Below, piece by piece: positions 9,767 through 19,634 of a stretch of DNA of 64,000 nt. How positions within the stretch are numbered: the stretch's first letter is position 1; each line of letters begins with the position of its first letter. A model generated the notes under the pieces. The model did not search any database. It was not told where the DNA came from and saw only the letters and a list, made by a program, of their open reading frames with translations. This DNA is from an uncultured Alteromonadales bacterium (GTDB taxonomy: Bacteria > Pseudomonadota > Gammaproteobacteria > Pseudomonadales > Cellvibrionaceae): NCBI GenBank assembly GCA_937864365.1, contig CALMJT010000216.1:1-64000 (forward strand), in the 5' to 3' direction. Position numbers and translations under genes: made by a program.

Positions 9767-11210
9767 ACAATCAAAACAAAGTTCGGTAAATAAGCGGTCC
9801 GAAATCCAGCAGGACACAGGTGCCGATGGTTTGTCTGCAATCCAAACAAATGAGTTATGGGGCAAACAAACTCAACTGTCGCTAAAATATTTTGATATCG
9901 GAAACCATACATTTAATTCGGACTTTATTAACGCCCTAGTTTCCATCAAACGTGCCTGCGCAACCATTAATTACCAATTAAAACTGATAAACGTTAAACG
10001 GTTTAAAGCCATTGTTCATGCTTGTGATGAGATTCTAAACGGTAAGCACCGTGATCAATTTCCATTACGGATATGGCAAACAGGATCGGGCACGCAAACT
10101 AATATGAATGTCAACGAGGTCATTGCATCGTTGGCGAATACCTTTTTGCGCCAAAACAATCCAAGTGACAAATCAATAGATGCTGAAGAATTACACCCGA
10201 ATGATCACGTTAATATGTCACAGTCGTCCAATGACGTATTTCCCAGCGCCATGCATATCGTTGTAGCACAGCAGACAATAAAAATACTGCTGCCCGCTAT
10301 CGAGTTAATGGAGCGCGAATTATCCCATAAACAAACAGAATTTAAGAGCATCTATACGGTCGGGCGTACTCATTTGATGGATGCGCTACCAATTAATGCG
10401 GGCGCTCTGTTGTCGGGCTATGGCAATCAAATAACAGCAGCAAAAATTGCAATTAAAGACAGTTTGAGTGCGGTTTATCAGTTAGCTCAGGGAGGTACGG
10501 CAGTGGGCTCAGGTGCTAACGCACCGGAGTTATTCGGCCAAAAGGTGGTTGCACTGTTGGCAGAGCAATACCAGTTACCATTTGTTCAGCACCCAAACTT
10601 ATACGCGGCAGTTTCTGGAGCAGATGCGTTACTATTTTACAGCAGTTCACTCAAACAGTTGGCCGCGACCTTATTTAAAATCGCCAACGATTTTCGACTG
10701 CTCGGTAGTGGGCCTCGTTGTGGACTAAATGAATGGCATTTACCGGCAAATGAACCTGGCAGCTCTATTATGCCAAGCAAGGTAAATCCAACCCAATGTG
10801 AAGCATTAAGCATGGTATGTTTACAGGTATTTGGCAATGATCTGACGGTTTCTCTTGCTGCTTCAAACGGTCAGTTGCAAATGAATACCTATCGCCCAGT
10901 AATTATTCATAATGTTTTAGAAAGCATCGATTTGCTGGCCGATGCAATAACTTCTTTTTCAGAAAACGCTATACGAGGTTTAAAAATTAATCGTACTCAA
11001 GTTGATATCAATATGCGTAACAACTTGTCCGTTATTACTCTGCTAGCACCTAAAATTGGCTATGATGTGGCGACAAAGATCGCTCAGCAAGCAGACATAT
11101 GCAATAAAACTTTAGCAGAATCTGCAGAATCTCTGCATCTTTTTAGTCAGGAAGAATTTAAACGCTTGATAAACGAACAACTGGAAATCCAATTAATAGA
11201 ACATGAATAA
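9747..11210 (+). CDS. fumC: Class II (iron-independent) fumarate hydratase
   Basis: QTGSGTQTNMNVNEVIA, HPNDHVNMSQSSNDVFPSAMH, GSSIMPSKVNPTQCEAL; 20-bp overlap with the aconitase gene. Confidence 0.93.
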   Translation: MTDITTKQSKQSSVNKRSEIQQDTGADGLSAIQTNELWGKQTQLSLKYFDIGNHTFNSDFINALVSIKRACATINYQLKLINVKRFKAIVHACDEILNGKHRDQFPLRIWQTGSGTQTNMNVNEVIASLANTFLRQNNPSDKSIDAEELHPNDHVNMSQSSNDVFPSAMHIVVAQQTIKILLPAIELMERELSHKQTEFKSIYTVGRTHLMDALPINAGALLSGYGNQITAAKIAIKDSLSAVYQLAQGGTAVGSGANAPELFGQKVVALLAEQYQLPFVQHPNLYAAVSGADALLFYSSSLKQLAATLFKIANDFRLLGSGPRCGLNEWHLPANEPGSSIMPSKVNPTQCEALSMVCLQVFGNDLTVSLAASNGQLQMNTYRPVIIHNVLESIDLLADAITSFSENAIRGLKINRTQVDINMRNNLSVITLLAPKIGYDVATKIAQQADICNKTLAESAESLHLFSQEEFKRLINEQLEIQLIEHE

Positions 11211-11726
11211 TCTCAGATCGAACACGTCGCAACGGATTTACAGGATCCTCCTAAGCTAAGATATTACTCACGGAGCAAAATTTCTTTATCGTTTTTCAAT
11301 CATCGAACGTCGGATGCCTTACTTATCTCCGATATGATCTCAACAATTGATTAAGCAGAACAGGGAGGTCTTCTGACAACTGAGCTTGTTCTATCCAGCC
11401 CTTTATCGCAGTACTTGAGCAAACATCTTTTGCTTCAAATGGTAAAGCTTAATTTCTGGGAAGGGGCAGGTTAATAATCTAAATTGATTAAGTACAACCT
11501 CTAATGCCTATAATTGGGAACCCATACTGAAGAAAGAAATTGAACGGATGATTTCCTCGTAGGGCAAGTCTAACAACACGCCAACAACACTTCTAAATCC
11601 GTTTATAACCTCGTGTGTTACCGCAGTCACTTACTTCACAAAGCACATAATCTGTGTCCATCCATATCATCGTTAATTCCAATCAGCATAGATATTTAGA
11701 CAATTGCAAGAAAGTTTGGTTGTAAT

Positions 11727-11741
11727 TATAAATAATTATCA
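11727..11741. promoter_or_regulatory. Fur-box-like sequence upstream of the PepSY gene
   Basis: tataaataATTATCA; the second half is perfect against the TGATAATnATTATCA 7-1-7 model, the first half is degenerate. Confidence 0.4.
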
Positions 11742-11994
11742 TTAGTATTAAAAATACATTTCTGCTAAATAATGATATATCGCCCTTAACTAACAGGCCG
11801 TTTATTAGCTCAGACTGTAGAAGCCAAAAATATCACTATCAATTTTTTAACAAATGCCAATATTTATAATTCTTAAAACAGGTGGCATCACATTATGTCG
11901 CACGAAATAATGCTTAGTTTGAGCTTCCTGTAGTTTTATATGGAAGATCAACCTTGTGATGTGTATTCATATTTTTGTTCAGCGTGGTTTTGAT

Positions 11995-13755
11995 GTGATA
12001 TCAAACAAAAAACTATTTGCAGTTCACTCATGGGTTGGGCTTATTGTTGGGCCAATTTTATTCTTTATCTGTATTTCGGGTACTGTTTCGACAATTAGTT
12101 ATGAATTAGATTGGTTGCTTGACCCCGAAATTCGAGTCCCAACCTCAGAAAATACAACCCCAGTAACCGCCGATGTTCTCTATCATTCATTGCAAGAGAC
12201 TTATCCCGGCGCTTTAGTGCCTGTGTTAAGTTTATCTCCGGCTCTTCCTTATGTGCCAGCTGTAGCCTTGATGGAAGATTATGAGAGGGGGGCATTTATT
12301 GTTTATTTAAACCCTTACAGTGGCGAGATCATTGCCGAGAGAAATCGTTTAAATATAAAAAATTTCTTTCGTATTCTGCACAAACAATTTTTTATTATAA
12401 AAACAAAAATGACCCCCAACGGCGTGTTTTTTGTGGGTATTTTTGGCTTATTTTTACTTGTTTCTTTAGTCGCTGGTTTTTTATTGTTGAAAAATCGCCT
12501 AAAAAACATGTCTCGAATTCGTTCATCCAAGGGCTCACGAATATTTTGGATTGATTTACACAGATCTTTAGGGCTTTGGTTTTTGGCGTTTACATTGCTA
12601 TTTGCCGTGACCGGTGTTTGGTACTTAATAGAAAAAATTTCCGGTGAATCAGATGTGGTATTACATCAAGAAGACAATTTACATTATCTTGGCCAAGAGA
12701 ATTATTTACCCGAATTACGCGTTGATGAATATCTCTCTGTAGCGAGAGAGGCCATTCCTTCACTAGAAATCGCTTACTTATTTTTACCCAGAAAACCCGG
12801 CGAGTTGGTACACGTTTACGGTCAAGCAGGGCCTTTATTGGTTCGAGACGCCGCAAATTACGTGGCAATTGACCCGGTTACCTTAAAGGTATACGAACAT
12901 TATGTAGCCTCTGATTTATCTGCTTATGATCGTTGGGTACATACCGCTGATGTTTTACACTTTGGTACATTTGGTGGCGTTTTCACTCGTTTTATCTGGT
13001 TTTTTGCAGGTCTCGTTTTATCGTTTTCTATTTTAGCCGGATGGTATTTGTGGTTACTCAGGATAAAAGCCGTTGGCTCAAAAGCAGTTAAATCAACTTG
13101 GTACTCTGTTGTAACCACCACAACCTGCGTGTTTTTAGTATTACTCAGCACTACGTTTTCTGTTTTAGGCTTCTTTAAAATGGAAGGAGCACCAATTCAA
13201 CCTATTGTTCAGGCGGTTGATTTTACCGAGCTTGGGCCATTTAACGGCATGTTCTATCAACGCGGCTTGGCTTCTGAAGCGACTGATCCTGATCGGTCAG
13301 AAACCTTAGCGTCTGGGTATTTGATCAATCTAGGCGTAGAGTTTACGCGACCCGTTAATTTAGATTTTTTAGAATTAATCATCAATGATCGGTCTTGGTT
13401 ATTCTCTTCCGGTTGGAATATTTTTGAAACGAAAATTTTTATCGAGAAAGCCAATCTAAATCAACCGATAGAAGCAACCCTGGTCGCTAAAAATGCACAA
13501 GGCCAGATATTTAAGACAGAGATTTTATTAAATTCACCACACACCACATACACACCAGCGCAACAACATTACATCCAACAAAACCAACCTCACAGCGCTG
13601 TTGCGGTTAGAGTTTTTCTTGTTTTGTTTTCGGTAATTATGTTGCCAACGCTTTTAGGCTGGATGTTATTCAGTAACAAACTAGCGAAGAAAGCCAGCAG
13701 GGCAGTACCAACAAAACTGGCAGGCAATCAAATAGTTATGCAACCACTTAAATAA
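11995..13755 (+). CDS. PepSY-associated TM domain protein (ORF open from 11956; alternative GTG start at 11995)
   Basis: FAVHSWVGLIVGPILFFICISGTV, WIDLHRSLGLWFLAFTLLFAVTGVWY, four-helix PepSY_TM pattern; typical neighbour of siderophore receptors. Confidence 0.85.
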   Translation: MISNKKLFAVHSWVGLIVGPILFFICISGTVSTISYELDWLLDPEIRVPTSENTTPVTADVLYHSLQETYPGALVPVLSLSPALPYVPAVALMEDYERGAFIVYLNPYSGEIIAERNRLNIKNFFRILHKQFFIIKTKMTPNGVFFVGIFGLFLLVSLVAGFLLLKNRLKNMSRIRSSKGSRIFWIDLHRSLGLWFLAFTLLFAVTGVWYLIEKISGESDVVLHQEDNLHYLGQENYLPELRVDEYLSVAREAIPSLEIAYLFLPRKPGELVHVYGQAGPLLVRDAANYVAIDPVTLKVYEHYVASDLSAYDRWVHTADVLHFGTFGGVFTRFIWFFAGLVLSFSILAGWYLWLLRIKAVGSKAVKSTWYSVVTTTTCVFLVLLSTTFSVLGFFKMEGAPIQPIVQAVDFTELGPFNGMFYQRGLASEATDPDRSETLASGYLINLGVEFTRPVNLDFLELIINDRSWLFSSGWNIFETKIFIEKANLNQPIEATLVAKNAQGQIFKTEILLNSPHTTYTPAQQHYIQQNQPHSAVAVRVFLVLFSVIMLPTLLGWMLFSNKLAKKASRAVPTKLAGNQIVMQPLK

Positions 13756-13997
13756 CAGGAAGTTTCCATTAAAAGCGAAGAACGTTTCTGCTTTTTGTAT
13801 TCTTACCTAAAGCTTTTAACTCAAGTGGTAGGGTTGTAACCTTAAACATTAATGGCGTGCGCTATGCATTTAGTGTGCGTTCTGGCAATTCAATAACTCC
13901 ACTCACGAGCAGCAGTCTCACACACCGACGTATCTGATTTTTATCAAATTACCTTAAATTAGAATAGTTAGATTTGTTATATCACTCAATTGCGATT

Positions 13998-14010
13998 GAT
14001 AATTATTGTT
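13998..14010. promoter_or_regulatory. Fur-box-like sequence upstream of the TonB receptor
   Basis: GATAATTATTGTT, 10/13 to GATAATCATTATC by eye. Confidence 0.45.
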
Positions 14011-14129
14011 ATTTGTAGTAATTTCTCGTTCTAGTTCAAGGCTAGGGGCCATCTTTAGGCATTGCAATGGCTATTTGTTTTGTAAAAACAATGGGTGACG
14101 TAAAATTATTATATATCTTGGGTCAATGT

Positions 14130-16373
14130 ATGAATATTAAGAAATCGCAACGTTGTGGGTTGTGCGTGGCTATTTTATCGGTCAACTCTATTTCTTTTGC
14201 TCAATCAAATACACAAATCGAAGAAGTGTCTGTAACGGGCCATAAGCGAGAGTACCAAACCGAAGAGGTTTCCGGTTCTATCGGTTTTAATGTATCTCCA
14301 CTAGATGTGCCAATTTCGATTGACGTAATCAACCAAGATATCTTAAAAGACCAGCAGGTTAATAACGTTGATGATGCATTACGTAACGTATCTGGCGTAA
14401 CTAAATTTAAAACCGGTAATGGTGGTGAAGAACAATTCGCAATTCACGGCTTTAGTGCGTCGCAGTCGATATATAAAGATGGTGCACGCATTAATAATGC
14501 GCAAAACTCTACCAATATACCTTCTACCGAAACTGCAAATATTGAAAAGGTCGAGGTCTTAAAAGGGCCTAGCGCTATTTTATACGGCCAGGGTGAACCT
14601 GGCGGCACTATTAATTACGTTACAAAAAAACCTGAGTTTGAATCTTTTCATGAAGTCGAACTATTAACCGGAAGCGATTCATTTTCAAAAATTGAATTTG
14701 ATAGCACCGGTGCTATTGGTAACTCAGACCAGTTTGCTTATCGTATTGTTGGCTCTTACGAAGATTCAGACAGCTTCCGAGATTTTGTAGAGCGCGAACG
14801 ATTTCTGTTAAATCCGTCAATTTCGTATCTTAACAATACCGGCGGAATATTAACGGCATCCGTCGAATATATTGACGACGACTTCACCACCGATCGTTCA
14901 CAAATTTTAAGCGGCGACTTTATCAACGGTTTCGATTACGATTCCAGTGTATTAGACACAGAACAGTTTTATGGTATTGCAGGATTTAATAATCGCAGTA
15001 ATGCAGAGTCAACTCGTGTATCGTTAACTTACAATCAGCCAATTAATGATTTTTACAGTATTGATCTTTTAGCATCCTATACAAAAAACGAAAAAACAAA
15101 TTTCGATTCCACGCCGCTTTTTGCAACGCCAGCAACCATTGGTTTATTGGCTCAAATAGGATTTCCCGCGCCGGTTAACCTAGGGCAAGTATTATTGCCA
15201 GATGGTACGGTTTTAATTCAACCGCGTTTTGGTGAAGGCGAGGGTGAAACAACTTATCTGCAAGCAAACAATTTATTTGAATTTTCAAGTGGATCGCTAG
15301 CGCATAAATTATTGCTTGGTATTTCTTACGAAGAATTAGAAACCAACTCATTTACCACAACCGGTTTAAATATCGCTACTTATAACATCTTCAGCAATCA
15401 ACGGTCGTTCGTACCATTGGCTGCGGGAATTCCAACCGATGAGGTATTTTTAAATCCAGTTGGTACCGATATAAAAATCAAATCGGAAGAAATTTCTCTT
15501 AATGTACAAGACTTAATTGAAATTAATGAACAATTCACAGTTCTACTTGGTGGTCGATTTGTCGATTACGAAAGCAATGCTAATCTTGGCGGCGATGAGG
15601 CATTCGACGATACAGATTTTACCGGTCGTTTAGGTGTGATCTATAAACCTGCCGAAAATATTTCGTTATATGCAAGTTACGCGCAAGGTTACCTACCAGC
15701 AACAGGTAGCTTAGACGTTAATGGTAACCAAATCGACTCCGAAACAAACTCTCAATTTGAAATTGGCTTAAAAGCTAATGTATTGAATGAACGTTTATTG
15801 TTCACGGTTGCTTTATACGATGCCGAACGTAAAGATGTCGCAAGCTTTGACGCGGCGGCCACACAACAATCTAACTTTAATGTTTTTGATACGATTGGTC
15901 GGGTTGAGTCTAGAGGTTTGGACGTACAAATTATCGGTAAAATTACCGATGCTTGGCGTATTGTTGCCGGTTACGCGTATATAGACAGCGAAATAGATAC
16001 AGTAACTACATCCATTTTTGGTGGCGTGTTGGATCTCGATGGCAGAGAGCAAGCCGGTATTCCAGAAAATAGCGCTAACCTTTGGAGCGTTTACGAGTTT
16101 ACCAATGGCTTTGGTATTGGTGGCGGTCTTTTTTATCAAGATGATACCTTCGCCAGTGCCGAAAATAATACCGAATTTGACGGTTTTACGCAGGTTGATG
16201 CCGTTGCCTACTACAAGCACAATTTATGGAAGTTTCAATTTAATGCCATTAACCTTACTGACGAAGAATATCAGTTAGCCCAAGGTGGCGTAGCGGAAGA
16301 TCTTTTTGCGTCTGTTCGCGTTGGCACCTCTGTGCCGAGAAGTTTTGTTTTTTCAGTGTCAAAAGAGTTTTAA
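14130..16373 (+). CDS. TonB-dependent siderophore receptor; likely start ATG 14130
   Basis: Signal peptide MNIKKSQRCGLCVAILSVNSISFAQS; plug motifs DDALRNVSGV, IEKVEVLKGPSAILYGQGEPGGTINYVTKKP; ends RSFVFSVSKEF. Confidence 0.93.
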   Translation: MNIKKSQRCGLCVAILSVNSISFAQSNTQIEEVSVTGHKREYQTEEVSGSIGFNVSPLDVPISIDVINQDILKDQQVNNVDDALRNVSGVTKFKTGNGGEEQFAIHGFSASQSIYKDGARINNAQNSTNIPSTETANIEKVEVLKGPSAILYGQGEPGGTINYVTKKPEFESFHEVELLTGSDSFSKIEFDSTGAIGNSDQFAYRIVGSYEDSDSFRDFVERERFLLNPSISYLNNTGGILTASVEYIDDDFTTDRSQILSGDFINGFDYDSSVLDTEQFYGIAGFNNRSNAESTRVSLTYNQPINDFYSIDLLASYTKNEKTNFDSTPLFATPATIGLLAQIGFPAPVNLGQVLLPDGTVLIQPRFGEGEGETTYLQANNLFEFSSGSLAHKLLLGISYEELETNSFTTTGLNIATYNIFSNQRSFVPLAAGIPTDEVFLNPVGTDIKIKSEEISLNVQDLIEINEQFTVLLGGRFVDYESNANLGGDEAFDDTDFTGRLGVIYKPAENISLYASYAQGYLPATGSLDVNGNQIDSETNSQFEIGLKANVLNERLLFTVALYDAERKDVASFDAAATQQSNFNVFDTIGRVESRGLDVQIIGKITDAWRIVAGYAYIDSEIDTVTTSIFGGVLDLDGREQAGIPENSANLWSVYEFTNGFGIGGGLFYQDDTFASAENNTEFDGFTQVDAVAYYKHNLWKFQFNAINLTDEEYQLAQGGVAEDLFASVRVGTSVPRSFVFSVSKEF

Positions 16374-16454
16374 GGTAACAGGCTCCAAGCTGAATTTCGA
16401 TAACGCAAGGATGTGTCGTCAATTCCAAGAACGGTAAGTGATTAAAATTGTGAA

Positions 16455-16522
16455 GAAATTGGAAATCCCATTTTCAATTTCTTCCTCTGATTAAATCACG
16501 GATGAACTAATCAGAGGCTCCT
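16455..16522. repeat. Copy B of the dispersed intergenic repeat; contains perfect inverted repeat cctctgatta/taatcagagg
   Basis: gaaattggaaatcccattttcaatttcttcctctgattaaatcacggatgaactaatcagaggctcct; compare 6231-6297. Confidence 0.75.
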
Positions 16523-16667
16523 TAAATAATACTAATGAATTTACCTTTACCGAAAAATAACCAACATATCAAAACCAACCCAATTAATAGTTATTTAATA
16601 AGTGGCACTTAGGTTAAAAAGCATTAATTTGATTAAAAAGAATTAACTTCCAAAACAAGCAAATTCT

Positions 16668-16695
16668 AAAAAAACCGGCTTTTGCCGGTTTTTTT
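16668..16695. terminator. Bidirectional rho-independent terminator
   Basis: Perfect AAAAAAACCGGC-TTTT-GCCGGTTTTTTT between convergent genes. Confidence 0.9.
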
Positions 16696-16733
16696 AGCAC
16701 AAATAACTCATCCGTTAATTAGCAATCTAATTG

Positions 16734-18188
16734 TTATGGCTCATGAATAGTTTGTGCAACTTCAGCAACACAAGCCAGAAATATGTTAATTACAATGCTC
16801 ATTTCTTGCTGTGTGATGTTCAGCGGTGGTAAAAATCTTACCGTGGCACCGGCTCGACCACCTAACTCTAAAATAAGGCCATGATGTAAACAAAGTTGTT
16901 GTATTTTTCGTGCAATATTTCCGTCTGCCATTTTTGGTTTTTGTGGGCTGTTGTTTGCCGATACAATTTCAACACCGATCATTAAACCTCGTCCGCGAAC
17001 ATCGCCTAAAAATTCGTAGTCTTGTTGTAAACGTTTAAGTGCCGATAAAAGTTGATCACCACGTTTACGCACGTTTTCTAAAATATTCTCACTGCGAATA
17101 AGCTGTAATGTTTTAGCACCGGCCACCATGGCTAATTGGTTACCACGAAAAGTACCTGTATGCGCTCCGGGAAGCCATTTATCCAGTTTTTCATGATATG
17201 CAATTAATGCCATAGGAAGACCACCACCAATCGCTTTAGACATGACCAAAATATCCGGCTGAATATTGGCAAATTCGAAAGCAAACATATTTCCGCTTCT
17301 GCCAACGCCGCATTGAATTTCATCAAAAATTAACGGAACATCAAAGCGATCACACAAATCTCTTAACCCTTGTAGCCATTTTAGCGGAGCAGGAATAACA
17401 CCGCCTTCGCCTTGAATGGCTTCAACAACAATTGCAGCAGGCAAGGGCGTACCCGAATGAGAATCTAATAGCTGATGTTCTAATAAATTTAAATTAGCGT
17501 AAATACTTGCCTCTCCAGTTAATCCAAAGGGGCAACGATACTCATAGGGATACGGCATAAACTGGACATTGGCCATTAAATCAGGAACCGGAGACTTAGT
17601 TCCTCGATTACCCATAAGTGACAAGGTGCCGTTGGTCATTCCGTGATAAGCGCCCGAAAAAGACCAAATACCGCTGCGTTTTGTTGCCGTTTTAGCAAGT
17701 TTAATTGCAGCTTCTACCGCATCGGTTCCGGCTGGACCGCAAAATTGTAACTTAGCGCAACGTGCAAATTCCTTCGGTAAAATACTGAATACTTCCTTTA
17801 CAAACTCTCGCTTTGCTGGCGATGTTAGATCAAGTGTTTGCCAGGGCCCGCCGGATACTAAATAGTCGTTTACTGCACGAACAACTTCAGGGTGATTGTG
17901 TCCCAACGCAAATGTGCCCGCACCGGCCAAGCAATCTATAAATAATTGCCCCTGTGTATCTTCAACGAAAATTCCCTGAGCTTTTTTTATCGCGATCGGA
18001 ATATTTCTAGGATAACTGCGCGCATTTGATTCTGTTTGGTTTTGCTCTGATAAAAAAACATTGTCAGCAATCTTAAATTCTTCTTGCTGTAAAAATCTCG
18101 TTAAAGAATCAGACAAAACCGAAATAACGTTGTGTCGATCATTTTTTGCTTGTTTATTTTCATACTCGATAATTGTTTCTAGAGTCAT
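16734..18188 (-). CDS. Diaminobutyrate--2-oxoglutarate aminotransferase (PvdH/Dat-like)
   Basis: Class III aminotransferase: GAGTFALGHNHPEV, GPAGTDAVEAAIKLAK, FDEIQCGVGRSG, SKAIGGGLPMA, TGTFRGNQLAM; Dab supply fits the two Dab-type A domains. Confidence 0.9.
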   Translation of the reverse strand: MTLETIIEYENKQAKNDRHNVISVLSDSLTRFLQQEEFKIADNVFLSEQNQTESNARSYPRNIPIAIKKAQGIFVEDTQGQLFIDCLAGAGTFALGHNHPEVVRAVNDYLVSGGPWQTLDLTSPAKREFVKEVFSILPKEFARCAKLQFCGPAGTDAVEAAIKLAKTATKRSGIWSFSGAYHGMTNGTLSLMGNRGTKSPVPDLMANVQFMPYPYEYRCPFGLTGEASIYANLNLLEHQLLDSHSGTPLPAAIVVEAIQGEGGVIPAPLKWLQGLRDLCDRFDVPLIFDEIQCGVGRSGNMFAFEFANIQPDILVMSKAIGGGLPMALIAYHEKLDKWLPGAHTGTFRGNQLAMVAGAKTLQLIRSENILENVRKRGDQLLSALKRLQQDYEFLGDVRGRGLMIGVEIVSANNSPQKPKMADGNIARKIQQLCLHHGLILELGGRAGATVRFLPPLNITQQEMSIVINIFLACVAEVAQTIHEP

Positions 18189-18418
18189 TTCGATATCCCA
18201 TATAGGTCGAGCACATTTAAATTAATAACGTAAGAGAGTCGAGAAAGTAGCCAGTCTGTATATGCGCCGGTATAAATCTCGGCACAGTAATAAGCGCGTA
18301 AGTTTTTATGTGTGTTAATTAACCCAAACTTTCTTAGAAAAAATAATTTCCAAGTATGCGTTAATTTATGTTGAAGAATGATGCATCAATACTTTAAACT
18401 TATCAATAACAAGAGTAC

Positions 18419-18435
18419 GAATCATTATCATTTAT
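18419..18435. promoter_or_regulatory. Fur-box-like sequence in the divergent intergenic region
   Basis: gaATCATTATCATTTAT; the reverse strand ATAAATGATAATGATTC has 12/16 matches to the Fur consensus by eye. Confidence 0.5.
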
Positions 18436-18539
18436 ATTCGTGAAGTGATCCACATTGCTGAGTTTTTCTAAGAAAAACAACAATATCTGCTTAAGTGATC
18501 GCTTTATTACTATTCTCCAAAATAGATCTGGCACAGACT

Positions 18540-19574
18540 ATGAGCGCATTACCATACATCATTACGCCCAGTACGATTGCAGGTGTAATTGATAAAAGTT
18601 ACTCGAATATTCAACATCTAAATCAGCAAATCGCGCAACTAAAATCAGTAATAGAACGTAGTTTTGATCACTATGGTGCTGTATTAATGCGAGGATTCTC
18701 AGTTGATAACGAAGAACAATTTGCTTCAATAATACGTATATTTGATTTTGATTTATTGAACTACGATTTTGGTTCAACGCCCAGAAGTGTGATAAAAAAA
18801 GGCGTCTATACATCTACAGAATATCCGTCTCATCAAGTTATTCCACAACATTGCGAGCAAGCATACTGTTTACAATGGCCGAAAAAATTATGGTTCTACA
18901 GTCGTCTTGTTGCCGAAAACAATGGTGAAACGCCTATAGCCGACTGTCAAAAAATCTACGATTCAATTCCTGCCCAAATTAAAAATATCTTCGAAAAGAA
19001 AGGATTATTGTACGTAAGAAACTATGGTAATGGTTTGGATTTACCTTGGCAGCAAGCCTTCGGGACTGACAATCAAGAAGAAGTTTCTGCGTACTGCGAC
19101 AAAAATAATATTGGGTTTCAATGGAAAGATGACGATGAATTACGTACTTGGCAAAAATGTCAGGTAAGTATTCAACATCCTAAAAATCACCGGTGGACAT
19201 GGTTCAACCAAGCGCATCTGTTCCATATTTCTAATCTATCTGATTCAGTAAAAGAAACTTTATTGTCCGTAGTGGATAAAGAAGATCTACCCAGAAACGT
19301 ATATTTCGGCGATGGCTCCGAAATCCCAGATCAAATACTCGATGAAATTCGTGCAGTAATAGAAGAACACACGGTAAGTTTCCCGTGGCAAGAAAGTGAC
19401 GTAATGCTGATCGACAATCTACGTGTGAGCCATGGTAGAAATGTTTTTTCTGGCAATCGCAAAGTGTTTGTTGCAATGACGGAACCGTTCGGCGCAGTTA
19501 ATTTAGAAGCAAGCTCTGTAATGCCTAAATTAAACGAGCTACAGCCGGGCCAATTTCCCAGCTCGTTATTCTAA
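18540..19574 (+). CDS. Stand-alone TauD/TfdA (SyrP-like) Fe(II)/2-oxoglutarate dioxygenase, putative aspartyl beta-hydroxylase
   Basis: HCE proximal motif (VIPQHCEQAYCLQWPKKLWFYS), distal His in DVMLIDNLRVSHGRNVFSGNRKVFVAM; adjacent to Asp-loading NRPS modules. ATG at 18540 preferred over GTG 18495. Confidence 0.85.
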   Translation: MSALPYIITPSTIAGVIDKSYSNIQHLNQQIAQLKSVIERSFDHYGAVLMRGFSVDNEEQFASIIRIFDFDLLNYDFGSTPRSVIKKGVYTSTEYPSHQVIPQHCEQAYCLQWPKKLWFYSRLVAENNGETPIADCQKIYDSIPAQIKNIFEKKGLLYVRNYGNGLDLPWQQAFGTDNQEEVSAYCDKNNIGFQWKDDDELRTWQKCQVSIQHPKNHRWTWFNQAHLFHISNLSDSVKETLLSVVDKEDLPRNVYFGDGSEIPDQILDEIRAVIEEHTVSFPWQESDVMLIDNLRVSHGRNVFSGNRKVFVAMTEPFGAVNLEASSVMPKLNELQPGQFPSSLF

Positions 19575-19634
19575 GTTCTCTCGTAAAAATTTAACGCCAT
19601 TGTTTAGACAACACTTACATTACATACAACGCTT

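Noticed and set aside
16455-16522. Integron attC site interpretation of the hairpin repeat
   Set aside because: No GTTRRRY/RYYYAAC core pair recognised.
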